Positions 18,331 to 26,466 of a stretch of DNA of 64,000 nucleotides are shown piece after piece. Made by a program: the position numbers and the translations under genes. Under the pieces are notes generated by a model that was not told the DNA's origin, made no database searches, and worked only from the letters and a program-made list of their open reading frames with translations. This stretch comes from DTU015 sp012837895 (lineage in GTDB: Bacteria > Bacillota > Sulfobacillia > Fermentithermobacillales > Fermentithermobacillaceae). Within the stretch, counting starts at the first letter, position 1, and the number at the start of each line of letters is the position of its first letter. The stretch is from positions 248,001-312,000 of the forward strand of contig JBMNKH010000004.1 in NCBI GenBank assembly GCA_050952085.1, read 5' to 3'.

Positions 18331-18798
18331 CTACTTAGTGTGTTTATCTGCCACCTGGGCCCCGTATGCATCAGGCTTAATCTTGGCACAAAACCCGCTG
18401 CCGGTTATCTGGGCAACAAGTTCTCTTATCATGGTTCTTGTATGGCCGTTTCTTCCCACATCCAGGTGGATTTCCACGTTAAGATCATTATGCCCGTTAT
18501 ATGACAATTGAGCTGCCAGTTTGCTGGCAAGATCCAAGCTTAAGTGGGCTTCATAGAAGATTCGCTGCTTTATGCTGGGCATTTTCTTAACGAATGAGCG
18601 CGTATAGTAATATCTGCCACCCTTACCAATGTGGTGGACCACAACTGCGGTTACAAAACATATTTGTTCCCTGGACTGGGAATCGCTGCCCACTATGAGT
18701 TTGTACTGTGAATCAGGATTTTCGGCCATGAAGTCAAGGATGTCTTGAAACATTGCCTCAAAGCTCATTGAACCCTTTGAAGGGCTTATGAACTGCAA
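18331..18798 (-). CDS. RNase H-like YkuK-family protein (DUF458)
   Basis: A 155-residue protein of the YkuK/DUF458 family, predicted to have an RNase H-like fold. It has the acidic GSDSQSREQICFVTAVVV strand, IHLDVGRNGHTRTMIREL and a C-terminal KPDAYGAQVADKHT. The family is common in sporulating Bacillota and has no established activity. It lies 20 bases upstream of veg on the same strand and probably shares its transcript. Confidence 0.8.
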   Translation of the reverse strand: MQFISPSKGSMSFEAMFQDILDFMAENPDSQYKLIVGSDSQSREQICFVTAVVVHHIGKGGRYYYTRSFVKKMPSIKQRIFYEAHLSLDLASKLAAQLSYNGHNDLNVEIHLDVGRNGHTRTMIRELVAQITGSGFCAKIKPDAYGAQVADKHTK

Positions 18799-18967
18799 TG
18801 TCTCAACCTCCTTGCCCCTTTCTAGCCAATTTCCTATTGACTAATTTTATCATTTTTCTTGCACTTGTGCAATTGTGTATTCAATTCCGAAAATTGCAAC
18901 AAGATGATGCGGCTTGAGTTCTTGGGGGACGAAGAAGTGAACTGTTTGAATAATATGAAGGTCACGC

Positions 18968-19828
18968 CTAAGAGCGCGACGATATGATAGGGGCTGCCGC
19001 TCTTGCCAAAGTAATATATTCATCGATAGTGATGTCTTCAGGCCTCTTGCGAAAGTCCAGGCCATACTGATCTCCCAGCCTGAGTAGTTCTCCTTTGCTT
19101 TCAAAAAGCGGCAAGATCGAGTTCAACACAGTCTTGCGCCTTTGGGAAAACGCTTTCCGCGATATCTCATCCAGCACCTGTTCTTCCTGCACCGTGAGGG
19201 GAAACTCACTGTATACGTCCATGGTTACCAGGCAGGAATCTACCTTAGGCGGCGGCAGGAACGCCCCCCTGGGAATCTTCCTTTCCACTTTCACCCTGGA
19301 CCTGTATTGACACCACAAGGAAAGCCGGCCAAACTGGCGCGACCCTGGTGGTTCCGCCATGCGCCTGCCCAGTTCATCTTGGACCACAAACGCAAGCCGG
19401 TTCCACGCGGGACGGCCGGTAAACGCAGAATAGATAATCTCGGAGGTAACGTAGTAGGGAAGGTTGCCGCATAGCACCAGGGGTGCCGTGGGATAAGTCT
19501 CCTTTAATGTTTGCCCTGAAAGGTCGTACTTGAGGGCATCGCCCCAAATCCATGTGAGGTTGGCAAACTCCCCGGTAATATCCGAAACGGCAGGTTCCAG
19601 TTCCCTATCGATTTCCAGGGCGTATACCTGCCTTGCCCTGGTACACAGTATGCGGGTGAGCGTCCCCAGCCCTGCGCCTATTTCCACGGCCACCCATTCA
19701 TCACCAAGTACCATAGTTCCGGCAACAGCGGCCAGGAGCCCGGGGTCAGTCATGAAATGCTGGCCTAGACGCTTTTTCAACCTGACCCCGTGCTCTCTCA
19801 TGATCTGGCTGTAAGAGGTATTTTTCAT
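18968..19828 (-). CDS. rsmA: 16S rRNA adenine dimethyltransferase RsmA (KsgA)
   Basis: A 286-residue enzyme that dimethylates two adenines in the helix 45 loop of 16S rRNA. Motifs are KKRLGQHFMTDPGLLAAV, the SAM site VEIGAGLGTLTRILC and the catalytic NLPYYVTSEII. I chose the ATG at 19828 because it overlaps the stop of the upstream 3D-domain gene (ATGA). Longer in-frame starts would run into that gene. The Bacillus order yabE-rnmV-ksgA is kept except that rnmV is missing. Confidence 0.96.
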   Translation of the reverse strand: MKNTSYSQIMREHGVRLKKRLGQHFMTDPGLLAAVAGTMVLGDEWVAVEIGAGLGTLTRILCTRARQVYALEIDRELEPAVSDITGEFANLTWIWGDALKYDLSGQTLKETYPTAPLVLCGNLPYYVTSEIIYSAFTGRPAWNRLAFVVQDELGRRMAEPPGSRQFGRLSLWCQYRSRVKVERKIPRGAFLPPPKVDSCLVTMDVYSEFPLTVQEEQVLDEISRKAFSQRRKTVLNSILPLFESKGELLRLGDQYGLDFRKRPEDITIDEYITLARAAAPIISSRS

Positions 19829-20871
19829 TGTGGAAGAATATACACTTTTGTTTTCTTTACTCCCCATGCCCAAGCTTCCTCATGGGTATCAAAGCAAACA
19901 TCTATCCTGTTGCCCTTGATCGCTGAGCCGACGTCAGCCGCCAGTGCTTCCCCATAGCCGTCGACGTAGACCCTGGCTCCAAGGGGAATCACCCTTGGAT
20001 CTACCGCGATTACACCCTTTGCCGCAGGGACCCCTGTAGAAGTCATGCCAACAGCCGTGGGCCCGCAGCATTTTGCGCAAGGACAATAAGCGGTGGCGGT
20101 AACCTCCAGGGCTCTCTCAAAACGGATATCTTGCCCACCGCGGGACACCTGCTGTAACGAACCTACAAGCAGGACAAGAGGTGATGGCTCCCTTACAACG
20201 GTCCTGGACTTCTCTTCACGCAAGACTTCCACCCCGTCTTCATACTTGACCTGGTAAATCACTTGAAGGAGCCCTGTAGTCCCATTCTTGAACATCCTGG
20301 TGAGCCCCACTTCCAGGGAGCTATCTTCCCGCTTCTGGGTGTCATAAGCGATTTCTTGTTCTTCTGTCACTTCACCGTAAGTGACCTTCGCCACCCTGAT
20401 AGTGGGATCCTGGGACAGTTCTTCATCCAAACCTGGATATACAACATCGTCCGGCTCTGGCTCTATTCCAGCTATAGATAGGATTTGCGATACCCGCTTC
20501 TCTGCCGTGAAAACCGGAAAACCCCTGCCCCTGAACTTGACGAACACCGGCCTTGCCCTCTCAACCTTTATTTCCATACCGTCTTCAACCGCCGTATCGA
20601 GCGAAGGCTGGACCAAATCCCCGGGGCTCAAAGATATGTTGACGGCAGCCAGCACATCGGCCACCGTAGCTGCCCGCGTGGTAATCGAAATCTCCCTGTC
20701 CCACGCAGATACCTTTACATCATGCGTTCCTAAACCGGTCTTGACTCCGAAGCCTAAAGCTACCAGAGTCATGACCGTAATGATTGCCAACCCCGCCAAA
20801 TGCCGCTTGCCAGCTATCAAGCTTGATATTCGCAAGCAGACACCCCCTGACAAAGGATATTCCACAAGCAT
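19825..20871 (-). CDS. YabE-like cell-wall protein (DUF348, G5 and 3D domains)
   Basis: Up to 348 residues. An N-terminal membrane anchor or signal (about 22-48) is followed by two DUF348 repeats (about 50-160), a G5 domain (about 165-240) and a C-terminal 3D domain (about 255-348) with TAYCPCAKCCGPTAVGM, IAVDPRVIPLGARVYVDGYG and DVCFDTHEEAW. This is the layout of YabE/Rpf-like muralytic proteins, so peptidoglycan cleavage outside the membrane is likely. A TTG at 20835, with AGGGGGT 6 bases upstream, may be the true start rather than the ATG at 20871. Confidence 0.9.
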   Translation of the reverse strand: MLVEYPLSGGVCLRISSLIAGKRHLAGLAIITVMTLVALGFGVKTGLGTHDVKVSAWDREISITTRAATVADVLAAVNISLSPGDLVQPSLDTAVEDGMEIKVERARPVFVKFRGRGFPVFTAEKRVSQILSIAGIEPEPDDVVYPGLDEELSQDPTIRVAKVTYGEVTEEQEIAYDTQKREDSSLEVGLTRMFKNGTTGLLQVIYQVKYEDGVEVLREEKSRTVVREPSPLVLLVGSLQQVSRGGQDIRFERALEVTATAYCPCAKCCGPTAVGMTSTGVPAAKGVIAVDPRVIPLGARVYVDGYGEALAADVGSAIKGNRIDVCFDTHEEAWAWGVKKTKVYILPQ

Positions 20872-21018
20872 ATTCCTCGTAAGATAGACATTTCCTCTTA
20901 GCAGCCTACCCCAAATATTGTAAGCTGCATGTCCTGTCTATAATTATGTGAATATATTGCCAAAATACCCTTATGGTTTCCTGTTATTTCCTATAATCGT
21001 CGCCCACAGTGATAGACT

Positions 21019-21798
21019 TTACCATTCTTGCTCCCCGTTTGCAAACACGCGCACAGCGTTATCGAAGGTGAGCTTGCTTATCTCAGAAGGGGTCTGCCCC
21101 AGGACCTCTGCTATTGTTTCTATCACTTCTATGATGTAAGCAGGTTCGTTCCTTCTGCCGCGCTTGCTTTGGGGCGGAAGCCACGGACAATCAGTTTCCA
21201 CCAATAACCTGTCCGGGGGCACAAACTTGAGCATGTCCCTGAGGTAACCGTTTCTCGGGTAGGTAAGGGGGCCGCCCAGACCAATGTACCCTCCGAGATC
21301 CAGGCACTTGCGGGCACAGTCAATTCCCTCGGAAAAACAATGAAACACAATGGGGATGTCACGGCTGTGCTTATCTATGACCGTGATAACGTCACGTGAA
21401 GCATCCCGCTGGTGTATGATGGCAGGAAGTTTGTGACGCCTGGCCAAATCCAAGCCCATGATAAATGCTTCGATCTGGGCATTCTTCGGTGAAAGGTTGC
21501 GGAAGTAGTCCAGGCCGATCTCACCTATAGCTTTGACCCTGGGCGATTCAAGCACCAGACTTTCGATGTACTGCCACCTGGTTTCAAGAGGCTCGTCTGC
21601 CAGGGCATCATGAGGGTGAATCCCCACAGCGCAAAATCCGCCGGTTTGCCTTGCGAGCGCAAGGCTCTTCCTGGACGAGTCTTCGTTAAAGCCCACTTCA
21701 AGAAAGGCAATCCCCAGATCAGTGGCACGTTCCAGCGCCTGGCGCCTGTCCTTGTCGAACTGCCTGGCCGATACGTGGGCATGGGTGTCGAAAACCAC
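21019..21798 (-). CDS. tatD: TatD-family metal-dependent DNase
   Basis: A 259-residue TIM-barrel hydrolase. Metal ligands are in FDTHAHVS, GEIGLDYFR, IIHQRD, VFHCFSE and VETDCPWLPP, all as in TatD/YabD. The family has 3'-5' exonuclease activity on DNA and roles in repair or RNA turnover. The GTG at 21798 has AGGAG 5 bases upstream and leaves a 19-base gap to the previous stop. A start at 21837 would overlap that gene by 20 bases. Confidence 0.93.
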   Translation of the reverse strand: MVFDTHAHVSARQFDKDRRQALERATDLGIAFLEVGFNEDSSRKSLALARQTGGFCAVGIHPHDALADEPLETRWQYIESLVLESPRVKAIGEIGLDYFRNLSPKNAQIEAFIMGLDLARRHKLPAIIHQRDASRDVITVIDKHSRDIPIVFHCFSEGIDCARKCLDLGGYIGLGGPLTYPRNGYLRDMLKFVPPDRLLVETDCPWLPPQSKRGRRNEPAYIIEVIETIAEVLGQTPSEISKLTFDNAVRVFANGEQEW

Positions 21799-21817
21799 CG
21801 GGACTCCTACACTTGCT

Positions 21818-22147
21818 TTACGACACTTTGCTGCCATTTTGCACCCTTCGTTCAGGCGTCAATACCCCGAGCACCTGGCCGTCCCCGGCGGCAAGGAGCA
21901 TACCTTGGGATTCTATCCCTCTTATAACCGCCGGTTTCAGATTGCAGACTACCACGATCTGCCTGCCTAACAACTGCTGGGGTTCATAATGAGCGGCTAG
22001 GCCTGCAACCAGCTGCCTGCTTTCAGCGCCAAGGTCAACAGTGAGTTTGAGCAGTTTGTCGGTACCTTCTACTCTTTCGCACGAAGTGATTTCGCCAACC
22101 CTGAGATCGATCCGCTTGAATTCATCGAGTGTAATGCACTCAGCCAT
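21818..22147 (-). CDS. Free-standing tRNA-binding domain (MetRS C-terminal / Trbp111 type)
   Basis: A 109-residue OB-fold protein with the EMAP/MetRS-beta signature (IDLRVGEITSCERVEGTDKL, then QLVAGLAAHYEPQQLLGRQ and IRGIESQGMLLAAGD). In most Bacillota this domain is the C-terminal end of methionyl-tRNA synthetase, and metS sits exactly here between abrB and tatD. Only the domain is present here, with its own start and 328 bases of non-coding DNA upstream. It could serve MetRS in trans or bind tRNA generally. The MetRS catalytic part is not in the window. Confidence 0.85.
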   Translation of the reverse strand: MAECITLDEFKRIDLRVGEITSCERVEGTDKLLKLTVDLGAESRQLVAGLAAHYEPQQLLGRQIVVVCNLKPAVIRGIESQGMLLAAGDGQVLGVLTPERRVQNGSKVS

Positions 22148-22475
22148 TCAAACCGCCTTCCTTTTAGCAATCATCATGTATTTGGGACCCATACGACGGT
22201 TATACCTTGATCTCAACCCCTGAAGCAAGCCCGGTGCGGTAAAGGTACATTTTGCTGTACAGTCTTCAGTGATATTGGCTTATAATAGGAAATACCCCGC
22301 CAAGAGGGCCCCGTTAGATAACCATGGTTCCATTGACACTTTAAGTCTAAACATGAAACTTTTACGTTTTTACCCATTTTTTCTGATAAAATACCTTGAC
22401 GCTTTCTGACATCTCTGGTATCTATTATTTGTGACATTGTCGAAACTTGGAGGAACCGGCTGAGAAGAGAGGTGA
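22148..22475. promoter_or_regulatory. Divergent promoter region between abrB and the tatD operon
   Basis: 328 bases without a gene. For the plus strand, TTGACG (22396-22401), 17 bases and TATCTA (22419-22424) form a good sigma-A promoter about 50 bases before abrB. For the minus strand, TTGCTT (22228-22223), 18 bases and TATAAC (22204-22199) form a weaker promoter about 50 bases before the tRNA-binding-domain gene. The middle holds short inverted repeats but nothing I recognise. Autoregulation by AbrB would be typical but cannot be seen directly. Confidence 0.5.
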
Positions 22476-22733
22476 ATGGACAAGATGATGAAATCAACAG
22501 GAGTAGTCAGAAAGGTCGATGAACTCGGAAGGGTAGTCATTCCTATTGAGCTTCGTCGTACTCTTGACATCGGCGAAAAGGATTCTTTGGAGATTTATGT
22601 CGACGGCGAGAGTATAATCCTCAAGAAATACGAACCCGCTTGCGTATTCTGCGGAAACGCAGCCGGAGTAGAAATATACAAAGGGAAGCGGGTTTGCGGA
22701 GATTGCCTGAGCGAGCTCTCGGCAATGCGTTGA
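22476..22733 (+). CDS. abrB: AbrB-type transition-state regulator with zinc ribbon
   Basis: An 85-residue regulator. Residues 5-52 are nearly the canonical AbrB DNA-binding domain (MKSTGVVRKVDELGRVVIPI). The C-terminus carries C56-x2-C59 and C74-x2-C77, a probable zinc ribbon that replaces the Bacillus AbrB multimerisation domain, as in many clostridial homologues. A sigma-A promoter and GAGGTG site precede it. It lies alone on the plus strand between the rsmI and tatD operons, close to where Bacillus abrB sits. Confidence 0.93.
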   Translation: MDKMMKSTGVVRKVDELGRVVIPIELRRTLDIGEKDSLEIYVDGESIILKKYEPACVFCGNAAGVEIYKGKRVCGDCLSELSAMR

Positions 22734-22786
22734 CAATCGGTAAGGGGTCTACATAGTAAACAATAACACTTGAATATATGTCCGGG

Positions 22787-22818
22787 GGAGGCGGGACTAA
22801 CCTGCCTCCTCTTGATCT
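22787..22818 (+). terminator. Terminator of abrB
   Basis: A 9-bp stem, GGAGGCGGG (22787-22795) with CCTGCCTCC (22801-22809), has one G-T pair and a 5-base loop. It is followed by TCTTGATCTT on the plus strand. It overlaps the last codons of the convergent rsmI gene. The minus strand has no T tract after the stem. Confidence 0.55.
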
Positions 22819-23549
22819 TGAGAGGATTCAAGATAAACTACCACTACCCATTCGCCCTTAGCCTCAGAGTCTTTGATCTGCCCGTATACCTCCGTTACCG
22901 GGCCTACCATCACGCTTTCGTAAGCTTTTGTCATCTCGTGGCATAAACCAACCTGGATAGAGGGAAAAACCGACATGAGGTCGTCGAGGGTTTTCACCAG
23001 CCTGTGGGGAGACTCAAAAAACACTACAGGAACTTGTGGTCTTATCCACTGGCTGAAGAACTCCTGCCTCTTCTTAGACTTACGCGGGGGGAACCCAGCA
23101 AAAATAAAGTGGGACGAGGGAAACCCTACAAGCGCCAGCGCCGTGGTTACGGCAGACGGGCCTGGAACTGCAACGATATGAAACCCGCTTTCCCGGGCTT
23201 GTTTCACCAAGTGGGCCCCTGGGTCCGAAATAAGGGGCATACCGGCATCAGAAACCAAAGCCACCGACTTGCCCCGGGACATCTGTTCCAGCACCATCCC
23301 GGTGCGCTGCTTTTCCACATGCTCATAGAAGGCAAGAAGAGGTTTCCTGATATCATACCGGGCAAGCAGTTTCCGCGTCCGCCTGGTGTCTTCGCAGACG
23401 ATTAGATCAACGTTGCCCAGCACTTGTATCAGCCTGAACGAAGCGTCATCAAGGTTGCCTATGGGGGTTCCGCAAATATAAAGAACCCCCGCTTCCTGAA
23501 GGTTTTTGTCTACGCTTTGGCCCACTTGACTAAGTTCCGCATCTTTCAT
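22797..23549 (-). CDS. rsmI: 16S rRNA (cytidine-2'-O)-methyltransferase RsmI
   Basis: A 250-residue SAM-dependent methyltransferase of the tetrapyrrole-methylase fold. Motifs are LYICGTPIGNLDDASFRLI, CEDTRRTRKLLARYDI, SLVSDAGMPLISDPGAHLV and VPGPSAVTTALALVG, all as in RsmI (YabC/YraL). It modifies C1402 of 16S rRNA. The N-terminus is about 20 residues longer than usual, but the ATG overlaps the ricT stop by 4 bases (ATGA), which supports it. Confidence 0.95.
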   Translation of the reverse strand: MKDAELSQVGQSVDKNLQEAGVLYICGTPIGNLDDASFRLIQVLGNVDLIVCEDTRRTRKLLARYDIRKPLLAFYEHVEKQRTGMVLEQMSRGKSVALVSDAGMPLISDPGAHLVKQARESGFHIVAVPGPSAVTTALALVGFPSSHFIFAGFPPRKSKKRQEFFSQWIRPQVPVVFFESPHRLVKTLDDLMSVFPSIQVGLCHEMTKAYESVMVGPVTEVYGQIKDSEAKGEWVVVVYLESSQDQEEAG

Positions 23550-24355
23550 TCTTTCTTCTCGTCAACTTCTTCTTCAGGGAACTCGGATACGCTTCCGCCC
23601 TCTAACAAGACAGTCAACAATCCTTTGGACTGATTGTACCCGGCAACCTTACCTTCGCCGGCAGGTGTAATCACACATGCCCCGATTTCTATAGGCAGCT
23701 GCCGTCCTTTCTCGGCGTTTGCACTTTCCGATTCAAACCTCAAACAGCACAGGAGCCGGCCGCAGGTGCCCGAAATCTTTGAAGGGTTAAGCGGCAGGTT
23801 CTGCTCCTTGGCCATCCTTATGGAAACAGGCTGGAATTCACAGAGAAAACTAGCACAACATAGCTCCCTGCCGCAGGGGCCCAGGCCTCCGTAGAACTTA
23901 GCTTCATCCCTCACGCCGATTTGCCTCAGCTCAACCCTGGTTCTCAGCGCTGATGCCAGGTCTTTCACCAGTTCCCGGAAATCTACCCTGCCATCGGCGG
24001 TGAAATATATGGTAACCCTTGATCCGTCAAAGGTATATTCAGCATCCACCAGCCGCATTTCCAGGCCATGATGGGCAATCTTTTCTGCCGCAATCTTCAT
24101 GGCCTCACTTGCTTTTTCCTCGTTTTGCCTTGTTACAGCCAGGTCTTCTTCACCGGCTAAACGCAGCACCTTTTTTAGAGGCAAAACCAGTTCCTCTTCT
24201 GGCACATCTCTTGGCTCAATGGCCACAATCCCCATTTCAGTACCTTTGACCGTTTCCACAAGCACCTTGTCGCCTGCTTTGAGCGGAATATCTCCCGGAT
24301 CGAAGTAATACACTTTACCTTTTTCTTTGAATCTGATTCCTGTAACTGTAGGCAT
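23546..24355 (-). CDS. ricT: PSP1-domain protein RicT (YaaT)
   Basis: A 269-residue PSP1 protein. The conserved core FYGGLGPCGRELCCASFL, then NPSKISGTCGRLLCCLRFE, carries the cysteines that, in Bacillus RicA-RicF-RicT, bind Fe-S clusters. That Y-complex promotes RNase Y maturation of mRNAs and phosphorelay to Spo0A. The acidic C-terminus ends in EEEVDEKKE. It sits between holB and rsmI, as in Bacillus. yabA and trmN6 of the Bacillus order are absent. Confidence 0.93.
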   Translation of the reverse strand: MPTVTGIRFKEKGKVYYFDPGDIPLKAGDKVLVETVKGTEMGIVAIEPRDVPEEELVLPLKKVLRLAGEEDLAVTRQNEEKASEAMKIAAEKIAHHGLEMRLVDAEYTFDGSRVTIYFTADGRVDFRELVKDLASALRTRVELRQIGVRDEAKFYGGLGPCGRELCCASFLCEFQPVSIRMAKEQNLPLNPSKISGTCGRLLCCLRFESESANAEKGRQLPIEIGACVITPAGEGKVAGYNQSKGLLTVLLEGGSVSEFPEEEVDEKKE

Positions 24356-24396
24356 AACTCTCTCCCCGCTTGGAGATGTCTATCTCATATATAATG

Positions 24397-25437
24397 TCAG
24401 ATCTCCTCTGTAATAAACCTCTGTATATCCATGAACAACGTACAGAACACCAGAAACGGGTTGGCGTTGGCGCCTAGCCGCTGCCTTGCCCGCATGATTG
24501 CTTTGAGCGCCTGGAAATTGGTTTTCAAGGCATCAGCACCGCCGGCATCCGGTCTTTCGTGTTCCCCGTACGCCCCGTGTTCCCCATAATTATACTCCAT
24601 TGCAGCTTTGGCAAGCTTCTGGGCAAACTCAAGTTCCAGGGCAACAAGGATTCTGTGCCTGTCTTGTGAGTCCGCCTTGGAATATTCTTGTGCCAACTCA
24701 ACAGGGGAACTGCCAACTATCCGGCCGGCCAACGCTGGGCCGTCAACACCCTCCTGATCACCCTGTGAAAGAAGCCAGAGGGCTTTGTGGACACTGCCAT
24801 CTGACAAAGCTGCAATCTCCCTGCTCAGCTCGATAGGCACGTTATGAATTTGGTGAAGGTACCCGGCAATCGCTTCAGCAGGCAACGCCCTTAGGGGGAT
24901 CACCTGGCACCTGGAGATCACTGTGGCCGGAATTGCCGACTCGTTTGATGTAGTAAGGATGAAATTAACATGGGCAGGCGGTTCTTCCAGGAGTTTAAGC
25001 AATGCATTGGCAGCCTCGGCAGTCAACGCTTCTGCATCATCTATGATGAAAACCTTGCGCTTTGAAACAAACGGGCGGGTAAGCACTTCTTTGATCATGC
25101 TGTGAGAAGCGCTTATCCTGATGCTTGTCCCTTCCTTCTCGATCATTAGCAGATCAGGGTGGGTGTGGTTGTCCACCCTGGTACACGACTCACACACGTT
25201 GCAGGCAAGCTTTATGCCGTCCCCGGTTCCAAAGCTATCGTCCGCCCGGCTTTGATTCAGGCACAATAATCCCTTTGCAAACTCTCTTGCCAGGGCAGCT
25301 TTCCCGGAGCCTGCCGGTCCTTTGAGCAGGTACGCATGGGCAATCCTGCCTGATCTCAATATGGCTTTAAGTATCTTGACGGGAACTTCCTGACCGCTTA
25401 CAAGATAATTCATGTATTTATCAGACACCTCAAACAA
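24397..25437 (-). CDS. holB: DNA polymerase III delta-prime subunit
   Basis: A clamp-loader subunit of up to 346 residues. It has a P-loop-like KGPAGSGKAALA (about 39-50), a zinc-module region (CNVCESCTRVDNHTHPD), IDDAEALTAEAANALLKLLE and the sensor SRC motif (VISRCQVIPL). Delta-prime is usually a non-hydrolysing stator, but this P-loop is largely intact. The TTG at 25437 has no good ribosome site. The ATG at 25413 has GAGGTG 12 bases upstream, so the N-terminus is uncertain by 8 residues. Confidence 0.93.
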   Translation of the reverse strand: MFEVSDKYMNYLVSGQEVPVKILKAILRSGRIAHAYLLKGPAGSGKAALAREFAKGLLCLNQSRADDSFGTGDGIKLACNVCESCTRVDNHTHPDLLMIEKEGTSIRISASHSMIKEVLTRPFVSKRKVFIIDDAEALTAEAANALLKLLEEPPAHVNFILTTSNESAIPATVISRCQVIPLRALPAEAIAGYLHQIHNVPIELSREIAALSDGSVHKALWLLSQGDQEGVDGPALAGRIVGSSPVELAQEYSKADSQDRHRILVALELEFAQKLAKAAMEYNYGEHGAYGEHERPDAGGADALKTNFQALKAIMRARQRLGANANPFLVFCTLFMDIQRFITEEI

Positions 25438-25450
25438 TCGATTAGAGTTG

Positions 25451-25777
25451 TTAAAGTTTTACAAACCTCTCAATGGGCAAGATGAAAACGGTCGCTCCCC
25501 CTACCACTACACCTACGGGATAAGGTACATATGACTCAGCAGGCCCTACAGGAGTTATGGGCGTCACAAGCTGCTCACGCGCACTGCAGGTATTCTTCAC
25601 GATCTCCAGAACGTTTTCGATATCGTCGTCATCTACCCCGATCAAAACCGTGGAGTTGCCTTCCCGGAGAAAGCCACCAGTAGAAGCAAGTTTCGTAGCG
25701 CTGAACCCTGACCGCACAAGGGCATCCATCAGTTTCGGGACATCCTTGTCCTGAATAACCGCAATCATCAATTTCAC
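25451..25777 (-). CDS. darA: Cyclic-di-AMP receptor DarA/PstA (YaaQ)
   Basis: A 108-residue PII-like protein (DUF970) with the family pattern MKLMIAVIQDKDVPKLMDAL, KLASTGGFLREGNSTVLIGV and the C-terminal GGATVFILPIERFVKL. DarA/PstA trimers bind c-di-AMP at subunit interfaces, and their downstream targets are still unknown. It lies between tmk and holB as yaaQ does in Bacillus. The tmk stop overlaps its start by 4 bases. Confidence 0.95.
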   Translation of the reverse strand: MKLMIAVIQDKDVPKLMDALVRSGFSATKLASTGGFLREGNSTVLIGVDDDDIENVLEIVKNTCSAREQLVTPITPVGPAESYVPYPVGVVVGGATVFILPIERFVKL

Positions 25778-26466
25778 AGGCTTTCCCTCCCTCGTTTCTC
25801 GTCAGTAAAATCATACCCCTTCTTGGACAAAATGTTGACAACCTCTTTCCAGATCATAGCCTCAACAACACATACATCCAAACCACCATCTATACACACC
25901 ACACGGTGTGGAAAGCGTTTTGCCAGTTCCCTGTACCCTTCCCTTACCTTTTGATGATACTCATCACTTCTGGATTCAATCTTGTCTTTCCGCTTGGAAG
26001 CAAGCCGTTCATCGACCACTTCCTGCCGGCCGATGTCCAGTACCAAAGTCAGGTCAGGCTCCAAGCCGCCTGTTGCTATTGCGTTGAGGGTTTCTATGGT
26101 TGAAAGTGGCACCCCTCCTGCATAGCCCTGGTACACCCATGTAGAATCAGCATATCTTTCAGTGATCACTACGCGTCCCTGCACCAAAGCAGGCCTGACG
26201 ATCTTAGATACAAACTCACACCTTGCCGCAGCGTACAGCAAGGTCTCCGACAAGATCGATCTGTCAGGACTGTCTGGATCCAAAAGTAGCTGCCTGATCC
26301 TCTCGCCAAAGGGAGTACCGCCCGGCTCCCTGGTTACCAGGGGGTTTAGGCCTGCAGTTCCGAGTTTCCTTGATAATCTCGAAAGCTGGGTGGATTTCCC
26401 GGACCCGTCGCATCCCTCAAGACTAATAAATACCCCAGGAAGTGCCCTTTCTATTGATCTAGGCAA
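25774..26466 (-). CDS. tmk: Thymidylate kinase
   Basis: A 230-residue dTMP kinase. It has the P-loop ISLEGCDGSGKSTQLSRL, the DR-type motif TREPGGTPFGERIRQLLL, VVITERYADSTWVYQGYA and a lid region rich in Arg/Lys (ERLASKRKDKIESRSDEY). It makes dTDP for DNA synthesis. The TTG at 26466 overlaps the 3' end of the decarboxylase gene by 16 bases. A weak GAGGG lies just upstream of it. A later start near the conserved GVFISLEG is possible. Confidence 0.96.
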   Translation of the reverse strand: MPRSIERALPGVFISLEGCDGSGKSTQLSRLSRKLGTAGLNPLVTREPGGTPFGERIRQLLLDPDSPDRSILSETLLYAAARCEFVSKIVRPALVQGRVVITERYADSTWVYQGYAGGVPLSTIETLNAIATGGLEPDLTLVLDIGRQEVVDERLASKRKDKIESRSDEYHQKVREGYRELAKRFPHRVVCIDGGLDVCVVEAMIWKEVVNILSKKGYDFTDEKRGRESL

